Positions 16,902-26,405 of a stretch of 64,000 bases of DNA are shown piece after piece. Position 1 is the first letter of the stretch. Every line of letters begins with the position of its first letter. Origin of the DNA: an uncultured Lachnospiraceae bacterium (lineage in GTDB: Bacteria > Bacillota > Clostridia > Lachnospirales > Lachnospiraceae); assembly GCA_910579505.1 (NCBI GenBank), contig CAJTTZ010000016.1, forward strand, positions 5,207-69,206, read 5' to 3'. The notes beneath the pieces are model-generated. The model was not told the DNA's origin. It made no database searches and saw only the letters and a list, made by a program, of their open reading frames with translations. The position numbers and the translations under genes are program-made.

Positions 16902-18593
16902 TTAAAACTCCTCTAATTCTTTCAAGAACTCCCTAAATGCCTCTTTTGCCCGCTCGATTGTCCCCGGGTCATACGTGTTTAATGCCTGCTCGTACTTGTG
17001 AAGCTCCTGTGATATGAAATATCTTTTGTCGCCCAGGCTCTCCTCATACATCCGCTCGCCCAGTGTGAGAAGGTACTTGTTCTCCTCCCTGTCCCTTGGA
17101 TGAATTTTTAAATAGGACAGCGTCTCAAAACGCGCCTTAATTTCCTCCGGCGTCATATCCGCGTTTTTGCCGCCGAAAACCTGTTTTTCCCTCTTCCCGG
17201 TGGACACTACCTTTACTTCCACCTCCAGAATGGAATTGATATCGTAAGTGTAGGTGACGTCCACCGACTCCTCTCCCGCAGGGGCAGACGGCACTTCTAT
17301 ATTCAACTCGCCAAGGGAAAGATTGTTTTTGGCAAAGCGGCTCTCTCCCTGCAGTACATTGACCCGAATTTTAGTCTGATCATCCCGCACCGTATAGAGC
17401 CTTTCCGTCCGGCTTGCCGGAATAATCGTATTCCTCTCGATAATCGGGCAGAACACGCCGTTCTCGAAATAGCCTTTCTCCCATTCCCTGACCACTTCCG
17501 TACCGAGCGTAAAAGGGCAGACGTCAGTGAGGATAACCTCTTTGATCGCCTCTTTCCTCTCCTTCATGGCGCCCTGAATCGCCGCGCCGAGAGCCACCGC
17601 CTCATCGGGATTGATGTTGGTATCGGGTATCACCCGGAAAAGTTTGCTCACAAACCGGCGGATGACCGGGCTCTTGGTCGCCCCGCCAACCAGCACCACC
17701 TTGTCGATATCGGAAAGCCGGATATGCGCGTCGGAGAGGCTGCGCCGCACAGGCTGCCTGATCTTCTCAAGCAGTTCCTCGCAGGCATTTTCGTAAGCGG
17801 AAAGCTCCACCGTAAAGGAAAACACTTCCTCGCCAATCTTGCACTCCATAACAGAAGTCTTCCCCTCCGAGAAGCCGATCTTGCATTTGTCAGCCTGTTT
17901 ATGGATATGCCGCAGTGTCTTTGCGTCAAGCGTTAGTCTGTCAAACTGCGGGAATTTCTCAAAAAACATCTCCTCCAGCACATTTGTAAAGTCCTCGCCG
18001 CCAAGGAAGTTATCCCCCGCCACGGCGCGCACTTCCAGAATGCTGTCAATCCGCTCCAATACCGACACATCAAAGGTGCCGCCTCCTAAGTCAAACACCA
18101 GAAACCGCATATGTCCCTGACTCTGATACAGTCCGTATGCGATTGCCGCCGCCGTCGGCTCGCTGATGATCCGCTCCACCTTAAGCCCCGCCAGTTCCCC
18201 GGCTCTTCTGGTGGCACGCCGCCTCTCGTCGTTGAAATAGGCAGGCACACTGATCACCGCCTCCGTGACAGGCTCTCCCAGAAAGCTTTCCGCATCTTCC
18301 TTAAGCGCGCGAAGCACAAAGGAAGAGAGTTCCTCCGCCGTGAAGGTTTTATGCAGAAGGCTAAACTTCCTGCCGCTGCCCATATCCCTCTTAAAGACGG
18401 ATGCCGCGCTGCCCGGGTAGAGCAGTCCCCTCTCCACCGCCAGGTCACCCACATAAATCTGCTCTTCTTCATCCATGCTCACCACAGAGGGCGTCAGCCT
18501 CCTGCCGAGGCGGTTCGGTATGATCTGCGGTCCTTCCTCCGTGAAATACGCCGCCAGACTGTTTGTCGTTCCCAAGTCAATTCCGATAATCAT
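16902..18593 (-). CDS. hscC: Hsp70-family chaperone, HscC type
   Basis: A 563-residue Hsp70. The ATPase domain is complete: IGIDLGTTNSLAAYF (phosphate 1), VISVPAYFNDERRRATRRAG, FDLGGGTFDVSVLE and VVLVGGATKSPVIR. The beta substrate-binding domain follows, but the helical lid is short. Length and the phrases IIPNRLGRRLTPSVVSMDEE and ELSSFVLRALKEDAESFLGE match E. coli HscC rather than DnaK, which is longer. HscC is a specialised Hsp70 that works with membrane J-proteins in E. coli. The neighbouring upstream gene encodes a J-like TPR protein, a likely partner. Confidence 0.85.
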   Translation of the reverse strand: MIIGIDLGTTNSLAAYFTEEGPQIIPNRLGRRLTPSVVSMDEEEQIYVGDLAVERGLLYPGSAASVFKRDMGSGRKFSLLHKTFTAEELSSFVLRALKEDAESFLGEPVTEAVISVPAYFNDERRRATRRAGELAGLKVERIISEPTAAAIAYGLYQSQGHMRFLVFDLGGGTFDVSVLERIDSILEVRAVAGDNFLGGEDFTNVLEEMFFEKFPQFDRLTLDAKTLRHIHKQADKCKIGFSEGKTSVMECKIGEEVFSFTVELSAYENACEELLEKIRQPVRRSLSDAHIRLSDIDKVVLVGGATKSPVIRRFVSKLFRVIPDTNINPDEAVALGAAIQGAMKERKEAIKEVILTDVCPFTLGTEVVREWEKGYFENGVFCPIIERNTIIPASRTERLYTVRDDQTKIRVNVLQGESRFAKNNLSLGELNIEVPSAPAGEESVDVTYTYDINSILEVEVKVVSTGKREKQVFGGKNADMTPEEIKARFETLSYLKIHPRDREENKYLLTLGERMYEESLGDKRYFISQELHKYEQALNTYDPGTIERAKEAFREFLKELEEF

Positions 18594-18637
18594 GTTTGCT
18601 CAAATCCCTTCGTTCTCTCTGTTTTATGCCATGCCCA

Positions 18638-21600
18638 CTATTTCACGGGTTTTTCTTTTCTGTGAAACAGCTTCGCCACTAATCCCTGCCTCTGAAAGCC
18701 GTCCCGCGTCTTTGTACCGCCTTCAGACTGTCCACCGCTTCGTATTTTCTCCAGCAGATGCTTCGCTTCCATCACAACATCCCCGTATCTTACGGATGCC
18801 TCCTCAAACAGCGCCCCCGCCTTCTCAAATTCGCCCTCGGTGTAATAATAACAGCCAAGCCAGAGGGCAGCTTCAAAACATTTATTGTACTCACAGGCGG
18901 CGCAGGGCTTAAGCTGCTCCATCTTTTCAAAAATGTCCTTCGCTCTTTCCTTCTCGCCAAGCGCCAGATAACACCAGGCAAGCCATCCGCTCTGCACGGG
19001 CGCATATTTGGTATAAGTCAGATAATCTTCCTCTTTTATATTGCATTCCCCAAGACGTTCCAGGGCCTTCTTCGCCCAGCGCGCCGCTTCCTCGCGTTTC
19101 CCCGCCATATAATAATTTTTCGCCACACGCCATTCCGCCTTGAATTTTTCCCGGCTGCTCCCATAAAGCGTGGCAGCTTCCTGATATTTCTTTGCCGCTT
19201 TCTCGTAGGCGGTCACATCCGCCAGCGAACCGGCCCACTCCATATACAGCTCCGCCAGTTCCTGCCTGTCCGCCGCCCGCTTGAAATAGGACCGCTTCGC
19301 GTCGTCATAAACAGCCAGCCCCTGCTCTGTCTTTCCCATCAGGATTAAGGTATCGGCAATATTGCTGTAGTAATCCTCATCCTCTCCCAGCGCCTTCTTC
19401 CTCTCCTCCTGCACCTCAAGAACCTTCTCCGGGCGTTTCATTCCTAAATAGCAGCCAGTCAGTGTGTCCCACAGCGAACTGTCCGCCGGGAAAAGCGCCA
19501 GTCCCTCTCTGCAGCAGACAATGGCTTTCTCATAATTTCCCATCTTCTGCAGACACTCCGCCATACCCCGGTAGCCCTTGACGGATGTGTCCCTTGCTCC
19601 CATCGTCTCCACAGCGCGCTTATACGCCTCGTAGCCTTTTTCATACTGCATGTCGTTCGTGTAAGCAAGTCCGATATTCTGCCAGAGAAAATAAATCTCA
19701 TCCTCTGAAACGGTTCCCACCGCGATAGCCGCCTCATAATCCGCCACGGAAAGCCCCGTCTCCATCGCATCCGAATACAGATTTCCCCTGTCCCACAGGC
19801 GGTATCCCCGGTTCTGGGTAATCTCCATCTGCTTATTGATATAGCGCAGCGATTCCTCATAATCCGCGCGCTTATACTCTTCGTTATACAGGCTCCTGTA
19901 ACATTGGAAAAGCCGCAAATTCGTATCGCGGTAATTCTCGTCCTGTTCCAGCGCCTTTGCATAATAGGATGCCGCCTGCCGCCACTCCTCCGCCATCTGA
20001 TAGCAGACGCCTATCCCGAAATAGAACTCCGTATGGTGGTATACTTCCTCCACCCTTTTATACTGTGCAAGCGCCTTGTCAAACTGGTCCGAATCCCGCA
20101 GGAGATTTCCAAGTACAAGCACATAGTAAGGCTCCTCCGGGTCTAACATGATGGCCTCCTGCACAAGCGCAATCGCCGTATCCAGTTTCTCCTCCCGCTC
20201 ATACAAAAGCCCCTTCTCAAAGATCACTTCCGCCCGGTCTATGGCATCCCTGTCCTCCGCCTCGTTCTCCGCCGCTCCTTTCGTCTCCTCGAGCAGCGCA
20301 TTCAGAATTTCCAGAGGACGTTTCCGGCTCTCCGCGTCCTCCGAGAGCATGCGCAGTATCTTCGCCTCCTGAAAACGAAGCTTTTTGGAAAACTCCACCT
20401 CATTTTCCCTTGCCCTCTCTATGACGCCAATCGCATCTTTATATTGGTTATAATCATAAAAGATCATCGCCGCGTAGAGGTACGGTTTATCAAAGCCTGC
20501 ATACAGGTCTATGGCGCTATAATAATCGTCCACCACCTGCTGTGCCTTCCTCATATGGTAACACGCCTCCTGCCTGACGAGATAGGCGGGATAAAACCCT
20601 TCATCCGCCTCCAAAACCTCGTCGCAGACCTCGGTTGCCTTCTCATACTCTTTCTGTGAAAGATACCTGTCCGCTAAATAGTATTTACAGTCGATGCGTG
20701 TCCTTTCATCCGCCTCCAGCTCAATCGCCGTCTTCGTCTCCCGCTCTCCCTCGGCCGGCTTTTTGGTACAGTAATAGCAGACGCCGAGAAGACGGTGGCT
20801 CTGCGCCGCTTTTGAAGCCTTCTCCTTCTCGTCATCCCCGTTTTGCTCCACACATTTCAGATGCGCCTGATATACGGGAATCGCTTCCTCATAGCGCTCC
20901 AGTCTGTAAAGCGCCCACGCCTTCAGCTCAAGACCGTCCTCTTCCGCTTCCAGCTCACCATCCTGTGCAATCAGGTCAAGAATATCCTCATACCGCTCCA
21001 GATCAAACAGCCGCCATCCCAGAAATGCCCGCAGCTCTTTCCCGGAAAGTTCCCCGTAAGCCTCCCCCTTGTCGAGCGCCTCCCGCAGTTCGGGAATAAG
21101 CGCGTTGTCAATCTCCTTCTGCAGCTCCAAAAGTTCCTCGTCCCGCCGGTTTACCTTAATCAGCTCATTTACATACTTGCCCGCCTGGTCCCAGCTTTCC
21201 TGATCTACAAGGTAGTGCATGGCGAAATATTTCGCCATATAGTAATCCGGCTCCTCGGCAAGCACCGCCTCCCACTGTTTGTATCCTCTTTCCTCCTCAC
21301 CCGTATCATAAAAGATTTTTCCAGTCCAGACCCGGACATAACCATCCTCGGGGTAGCGCCCGATCAGCTCCTCCGCCAATCCCTTTCCCTTTTCGCACTC
21401 TTTCAGACGGATGCATAGACGCAACCTCTCCACATCCTCATAGGGATGGTAAATGCCATGCCGTTTCATATCGGACAGGCTCTGCGCGACGCCCTCCGTC
21501 TCGTCGTTCTCCAGCCGGTTTTTGATATCAAAATACTCCTTGATATAATCGTCCGTCTCCTCGTCGTTCTCCGGCTCGCAGCCGTCCAGCGCCTCAAACA

Positions 21601-22114
21601 GGCTGTAATCAAGGAAATCGCCGGTGTTGACATGGTACTCAATATGCCTTAGAAAGTTGACATGGAACTCCTCTTTCAGCGCGTCAAAATCTTCCATCAC
21701 ATGAAATGCCTGATCAAGCAGCACCCATACCGTCTGCGGCAGGAAGGAATGCCCGGACAGGAAACCGAGAAGCTGTCCTCTCGCTTCCAGAAACGTGTCC
21801 AGACCCGCGCAGACCGGGTCGTCAAAAAGCGCCTTCCAGTTCTCCGGCTCTCTGCGCGAAAGAATATCCCGGTAGACTTCCCGCACGCGCTTCATCCACA
21901 GCCCGACTTCTCCCTGCGGCTCTTCCTCCTCTTCCTCATCCTGCTGCCCGGCAAAGAGGAGCGCCTCCTCATAGGCCTCGCGCAGACGCTTAAAGCCCTC
22001 CGGGTCATCCTCCGGGTTCGTGCCCTTTAAAAGTGTGAGGTAACTCTGCCTGATCTGCTCTTCTTCCTTCGTCTCCGAAAGCCCCAATACCTGAAATGCC
22101 AGTTTTTTATCCAT
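18638..22114 (-). CDS. Giant TPR protein with degenerate J-like N-terminus
   Basis: An 1158-residue soluble, acidic protein. Residues 1-55 (KLAFQVLGLSETKEEEQIRQ, SYLTLLKG, then FKRLREAYEEAL) look like a J-domain, but the diagnostic HPD between helices II and III reads TNPEDD. The remainder is a long array of tetratricopeptide repeats, for example LDTAIALVQEAIMLDPEEPY, DQFDKALAQYKRVEEVY and GNYEKAIVCCREGLALFPAD. It lies directly upstream of hscC, so it is probably the dedicated targeting cofactor. A GGGAGGG ribosome binding site precedes the ATG. E. coli hscC also lies next to J-protein genes, which supports the pairing; Hsp70 stimulation without HPD would be unusual. Confidence 0.75.
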   Translation of the reverse strand: MDKKLAFQVLGLSETKEEEQIRQSYLTLLKGTNPEDDPEGFKRLREAYEEALLFAGQQDEEEEEEPQGEVGLWMKRVREVYRDILSRREPENWKALFDDPVCAGLDTFLEARGQLLGFLSGHSFLPQTVWVLLDQAFHVMEDFDALKEEFHVNFLRHIEYHVNTGDFLDYSLFEALDGCEPENDEETDDYIKEYFDIKNRLENDETEGVAQSLSDMKRHGIYHPYEDVERLRLCIRLKECEKGKGLAEELIGRYPEDGYVRVWTGKIFYDTGEEERGYKQWEAVLAEEPDYYMAKYFAMHYLVDQESWDQAGKYVNELIKVNRRDEELLELQKEIDNALIPELREALDKGEAYGELSGKELRAFLGWRLFDLERYEDILDLIAQDGELEAEEDGLELKAWALYRLERYEEAIPVYQAHLKCVEQNGDDEKEKASKAAQSHRLLGVCYYCTKKPAEGERETKTAIELEADERTRIDCKYYLADRYLSQKEYEKATEVCDEVLEADEGFYPAYLVRQEACYHMRKAQQVVDDYYSAIDLYAGFDKPYLYAAMIFYDYNQYKDAIGVIERARENEVEFSKKLRFQEAKILRMLSEDAESRKRPLEILNALLEETKGAAENEAEDRDAIDRAEVIFEKGLLYEREEKLDTAIALVQEAIMLDPEEPYYVLVLGNLLRDSDQFDKALAQYKRVEEVYHHTEFYFGIGVCYQMAEEWRQAASYYAKALEQDENYRDTNLRLFQCYRSLYNEEYKRADYEESLRYINKQMEITQNRGYRLWDRGNLYSDAMETGLSVADYEAAIAVGTVSEDEIYFLWQNIGLAYTNDMQYEKGYEAYKRAVETMGARDTSVKGYRGMAECLQKMGNYEKAIVCCREGLALFPADSSLWDTLTGCYLGMKRPEKVLEVQEERKKALGEDEDYYSNIADTLILMGKTEQGLAVYDDAKRSYFKRAADRQELAELYMEWAGSLADVTAYEKAAKKYQEAATLYGSSREKFKAEWRVAKNYYMAGKREEAARWAKKALERLGECNIKEEDYLTYTKYAPVQSGWLAWCYLALGEKERAKDIFEKMEQLKPCAACEYNKCFEAALWLGCYYYTEGEFEKAGALFEEASVRYGDVVMEAKHLLEKIRSGGQSEGGTKTRDGFQRQGLVAKLFHRKEKPVK

Positions 22115-22204
22115 AACAATTCCCTCCCAATTTCTACCCTATTGTATCATAGCATATATTTTTCTCAAAATCGAGCGGTACGCAGAAGTATCCTCCCAAA
22201 AAGA

Positions 22205-22240
22205 CAGACTAAAAGCGCCGCCCTGACGGACGGCGCTCAT
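22205..22240 (-). terminator. Terminator after glgP
   Basis: Strong GC stem: AGCGCCGCCC (22214-22223) pairs with GGACGGCGCT (22228-22237). On the minus strand it is followed by TTTTAGTC. It begins about 15 bp past the glgP stop. Confidence 0.7.
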
Positions 22241-22252
22241 TTCCATGATAGA

Positions 22253-24763
22253 TTATGCTTTATTGATGGTTTTTGTATCAGTCACGACAGGATCCTTCGG
22301 GATCACAACCTTATCCAGTTTCCAGATCTCATCCACGTACTCCTGAATGGTTCTGTCGGAAGTAAACTTGCCGGAGCACGCCACGTTTAAGATCGCGCTT
22401 CTCGCCCAGCCCTTCTCATCCCGATAAGCAGCCTCCACCTTTCTCTGCGCCTCCGCGTATGCCTTGAAGTCCTTCAGAATAAAGTAGGTGTCCGCCTTTG
22501 AGGTGCTCTGCGTATTCAGCAGAGAATTGTAAAGGGATCGGAACATGTCCGGATCGTTAGGCGAATAGGTGCCGTTGATCAGCTGCATGAGCACCTTTCT
22601 CACATCGGGATCGTTGTTGAAAATATCCGTGGGGTGATAGCCGCCATAATTCTCATAACGGATAACCTCATCGGAGGACAGTCCGAAAATAAACGCATTC
22701 TCCTCGCCCACTTCTTCCACAATCTCCACGTTTGCACCGTCCATGGTACCGATTGTCAGCGCGCCGTTTAACATGAACTTCATGTTGCCTGTGCCGGATG
22801 CCTCTTTACTTGCCGTGGAAATCTGTTCGGACACATCCGCCGCCGCAAAGATAATCTCCGCGTTTGACACACGGTAATTCTCTATGAACACCACTTTGAT
22901 CTTTCCGTTAATCGCCGGATCGTTGTTCACCACATCCGCCACGGAATTGATCAGCTTAATCGTCAGCTTCGCGTTCTTGTAGCCTGCTGCCGCCTTCGCA
23001 CCGAAAATGAACGTTCTCGGATAGAACTCCATATCCGGGTGCTCTTTTAATTCATTGTAGAGATACATCACGTGCAGGATATTTAGGAGCTGACGCTTGT
23101 ACTCATGCAGACGTTTTACCTGTACATCGAAAATGGAACGGGGATCGACCTCGATGCCGTTGTGCTCCAAAATGTACTCCGCCAGACGCACCTTGTTCTG
23201 GTACTTGATGTTCATAAACTCCTGCTGCGCCTTCTCATCGTCGGCATAAATTTTCAGCTTATTGATCTTCGGCAGATCCGTAATCCAGTCATTGCCCACA
23301 TGGTCGGTCACCCAGTCCGCAAGGAGCGGGTTCGCGTGAAGCAGGAAACGTCTCTGGGTAATGCCGTTTGTCTTATTGTTGAATTTCTCGGGCATCATCT
23401 CGTAGAAATCCTTCAATTCCTGATTCTTTAAGATTTCCGTATGTAACCTTGCCACACCGTTCACAGAATAGCCTGCCGCAATCGCCAGATGCGCCATCTT
23501 AACCTGTCCGTCATAGATGATCGCCATCTTTCTGACTTTCTCATGGTTGCCGGGATACATCTGCTCAATCCTCGCAATAAAGCGGCGGTTGATCTCCTCA
23601 ACGATCTGGTACACTCTCGGAAGCAGCCTTGAGAAGAGTTCGATGGGCCATTTCTCAAGCGCCTCGGACATAATCGTGTGGTTCGTGTACGCGCATGTCC
23701 TGGTCGTCACCTCCCACGCCTCGTCCCATGTCAGATAATGCTCGTCCATCAGAATACGCATCAGCTCCGCAACAGCGACGGTGGGATGGGTATCGTTCAA
23801 CTGGAAAGTCACCTTCTCGTGGAACTTTCTGATGTCGTCATGATTTCTCATATATTTCGCCACTGCAGTCTGCACCGACGCGGAGATGAAGAAATACTGC
23901 TGTTTTAAGCGGAGCTCCTTGCCCGCATAGTGATTGTCGTTAGGATAGAGTACCTCCACGATATTTCTCGCGAGGTTTTCCTGCTCCACCGCTTTCTGGT
24001 AATCGCCCTTATCAAAGGAATCGAGCTGGAAACAGTTCACCGGCTCCGCGTCCCAGATACGAAGGGTATTGACGACACCGCTGCCGTAACCGACAACCGG
24101 CAGGTCATAGGGAACCGCCGTAACCGCCTGATAGCCTTCCTGTTTGAAGTTGCTCCTGCCGTTCTCATCCACATAAACATTCACATAACCGCCGAAACGA
24201 ACTTCCTTTGCGTACTCTGGTCTGCGAAGTTCAAAAGGATTGCCGTCCTTGAGCCAGTTATCCGGCACTTCCACCTGATAGCCGTCCCGGATCTCCTGCT
24301 TAAACATACCGTAGCGGTAGCGGATGCCGCAGCCATAAGCTTCATAGCCGAGCGTTGCCAGCGAATCCAGGAAACATGCCGCAAGACGACCTAAGCCACC
24401 GTTGCCAAGCGCTGCGTCGGGCTCCTGATCCTCCACCACGTTGATATCAATGCCAAGCTCTGCAAGCGCCTGCGAGAACGCTTTATATGCCTGCAGATTA
24501 ATCATATTGTTGCCAAGCGCCCTGCCCATCAGAAATTCCATGGACAGATAGTAAACCATTTTCGGATCCTGTCTCTCAAACTCCTTCTGGGACTTTAACC
24601 ACTGATCCACGATGGCGTCCTTAACCGCATAGGATACCGCCTGAAAAATCTGTTGGTCAGATGCCTCTTCCAGCGTCTTTCTGTAAAGGGTTTTTACATT
24701 GTAAAGGACGCTTCTTTTAAAAAGCTCTGTATCAAAAGTTTTTGTAGGTGCTTTCGTTATCAT
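22253..24763 (-). CDS. glgP: Glycogen/starch phosphorylase
   Basis: This enzyme releases glucose-1-phosphate from storage alpha-glucan using pyridoxal phosphate. The 836-residue length is normal for the family. Visible blocks are YYLSMEFLMGRALGNNMINL, ALGNGGLGRLAACFLDS, FQLNDTHPTVAVAELMRILM, and the PLP-lysine region EASGTGNMKFMLNGALTIG. The frame is open to 24868, but the ATG at 24763 follows AGGAGGAG and matches family N-termini. It has its own promoter and terminator, so it is a single-gene unit. No other glycogen genes are in the window. Confidence 0.95.
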   Translation of the reverse strand: MITKAPTKTFDTELFKRSVLYNVKTLYRKTLEEASDQQIFQAVSYAVKDAIVDQWLKSQKEFERQDPKMVYYLSMEFLMGRALGNNMINLQAYKAFSQALAELGIDINVVEDQEPDAALGNGGLGRLAACFLDSLATLGYEAYGCGIRYRYGMFKQEIRDGYQVEVPDNWLKDGNPFELRRPEYAKEVRFGGYVNVYVDENGRSNFKQEGYQAVTAVPYDLPVVGYGSGVVNTLRIWDAEPVNCFQLDSFDKGDYQKAVEQENLARNIVEVLYPNDNHYAGKELRLKQQYFFISASVQTAVAKYMRNHDDIRKFHEKVTFQLNDTHPTVAVAELMRILMDEHYLTWDEAWEVTTRTCAYTNHTIMSEALEKWPIELFSRLLPRVYQIVEEINRRFIARIEQMYPGNHEKVRKMAIIYDGQVKMAHLAIAAGYSVNGVARLHTEILKNQELKDFYEMMPEKFNNKTNGITQRRFLLHANPLLADWVTDHVGNDWITDLPKINKLKIYADDEKAQQEFMNIKYQNKVRLAEYILEHNGIEVDPRSIFDVQVKRLHEYKRQLLNILHVMYLYNELKEHPDMEFYPRTFIFGAKAAAGYKNAKLTIKLINSVADVVNNDPAINGKIKVVFIENYRVSNAEIIFAAADVSEQISTASKEASGTGNMKFMLNGALTIGTMDGANVEIVEEVGEENAFIFGLSSDEVIRYENYGGYHPTDIFNNDPDVRKVLMQLINGTYSPNDPDMFRSLYNSLLNTQSTSKADTYFILKDFKAYAEAQRKVEAAYRDEKGWARSAILNVACSGKFTSDRTIQEYVDEIWKLDKVVIPKDPVVTDTKTINKA

Positions 24764-24817
24764 CTCTCTCCTCCTCGTTAACCCTGCTGTCAGATAAGTT
24801 TGTTTACATTCCTCTCT

Positions 24818-24846
24818 ATTATATCTTGATTTTCTATATTTGGCCA
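24818..24846 (-). promoter_or_regulatory. Vegetative promoter for glgP
   Basis: On the minus strand TGGCCA (24841-24846), 17-bp spacer and TATAAT (24818-24823), with an A/T-rich upstream flank, 55 bp before the glgP start. Confidence 0.5.
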
Positions 24847-24907
24847 TATAAAGATTTAAATTTAACATTTTGCATCCCGTAATCTGTTTTTTTATACTTA
24901 TGGTAAG

Positions 24908-26371
24908 TCAATACTCATAGAGCGCACGGATTTTTCCGCTCTCCATGTCTTTGCAGTAACACACGCTCCTGCCGCGCACATAGCCGTCCCGCCAGCCGAT
25001 ACTGTACTTCTCGCTGTATGTCAGGTCCGTCACAGTAAAGAAAAGTTTCCCGTCCAGATACTCTATATCCTCTATCTGCTGCTTAAGATGCCCGTCCACA
25101 TGCGTCCGAAGGCCTAGCTTTTTGCTTTCCTTTTCCGAAAGCAGCACATAACAGACGCCAGATGTGTCAGGATAAAACAGAATCGCGTCCGCACCGTCTG
25201 CCGCGACATAGCTGTGCGGTCTGTCGAAATAGGTCTGATCGGCGTCCCTCACCACGATATCGTCAACGGCTTTCCCCTGCAGGACAACCTGCTGCATGCC
25301 ATCCTCAGACAAATACGCCCTCTCATCAAGCAGCCGGCAAAACAACGCACTGTTTGTCCCGTCGTCATACAGGTAGAACTCCTCCGTGGCTGACGCGTCC
25401 ACGAGCCGGGTAAGACCGCTGCCATCCTTTTTCACCCGGTAGATCATACCGCCGGAATACATATGGGCGTTCCCGTTTGCGGAGCCAACAGAGAAATAGA
25501 GGTCGTCTCCCCATATCCGAAAACAAGGAATATACAGTGGATCCTGCATCAAGTCATCCGTCAGGCAGTCCACATATGCCTGCGCGGTAACCGTCGCCAG
25601 ATCTTTACAATTCCCCTTATAGTCAACAGAGTACAGCGTAAGGTTGTACGGTGGCTCGCGCCCCTCTGTTTCATACTTTATAAGCTTGTATAAAAATACT
25701 TCTTCCTCCGTAGCTCCCAGATATTGCGCCCCATGATACAGACCTTTTCCCGATATCAGTACATGTTCCTCTCCATTCCGTCCGTCGATCCATGTGATCC
25801 CATATCCGTCATCTCCTGCGTACCCGCCTGTCCCGCAGATGATTTTATCACCCTTCACCGCATACAGCCTGCGGGCGCTGTATTTCTTCACATTACTTCC
25901 ATCCAAATCACAGGAATAGACGACCGCGCGGGTAACCTGACGTCCGTTTTCGCGCGTCTGCTCGTATTTTTGGGAATAGATTCTTCCATTGACAATAAAA
26001 AGCCCATCACAGCCATAATCCACTCCAACCTGCGTCACGGTTCCGTCCGGCCCCATGCACATCAGCTCCTTTGCCGTGCCCGGAACAGGTTCAAAATACG
26101 CCCACAGTCCGCCCTCGTCCATATCTTCGCCGGAATACTGGCGGTAGTAGATGCTGCCTTCCCACTCGGCATACACCCTGTTCTCCATGGCGGGCAGCAT
26201 TGACAAATCTTCCGTCACGGGACTGCAGCCGTACCGGCCCGTCTCTGTGTTTCCATCAGAAGCGAGGACCGTCTGCGACTGACTGCCGCTTACACAGGCT
26301 GCCAGTAGCATGGCCGCCAGAAAGCGGCCATGAATTGACCTACCCTTTTTCAATGTCTTCTCAGTTCCCAA
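24908..26371 (-). CDS. Exported beta-propeller-like lipoprotein (DUF5050-like)
   Basis: A 487-residue protein with an N-terminal signal ending in LLAAC (Cys26), a lipobox. The body has repeated strand units of the DUF5050 type: SIYYRQYSGED, FIVNGRIYSQKYE, VYSCDLDGSNVKKY, GGMIYRVKKDGSGLTRL and YLDGKLFFTVTDL. These suggest a propeller fold on the outer face of the membrane. Such proteins are frequent in Clostridia and their functions are unknown. It is 35 bp downstream of ileS and could be read through from it. I cannot assign a ligand. Confidence 0.65.
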   Translation of the reverse strand: MGTEKTLKKGRSIHGRFLAAMLLAACVSGSQSQTVLASDGNTETGRYGCSPVTEDLSMLPAMENRVYAEWEGSIYYRQYSGEDMDEGGLWAYFEPVPGTAKELMCMGPDGTVTQVGVDYGCDGLFIVNGRIYSQKYEQTRENGRQVTRAVVYSCDLDGSNVKKYSARRLYAVKGDKIICGTGGYAGDDGYGITWIDGRNGEEHVLISGKGLYHGAQYLGATEEEVFLYKLIKYETEGREPPYNLTLYSVDYKGNCKDLATVTAQAYVDCLTDDLMQDPLYIPCFRIWGDDLYFSVGSANGNAHMYSGGMIYRVKKDGSGLTRLVDASATEEFYLYDDGTNSALFCRLLDERAYLSEDGMQQVVLQGKAVDDIVVRDADQTYFDRPHSYVAADGADAILFYPDTSGVCYVLLSEKESKKLGLRTHVDGHLKQQIEDIEYLDGKLFFTVTDLTYSEKYSIGWRDGYVRGRSVCYCKDMESGKIRALYEY

Positions 26372-26405
26372 TGTTTCCTCATTTCCGCACTGCGCGCCTC
26401 ATCAA

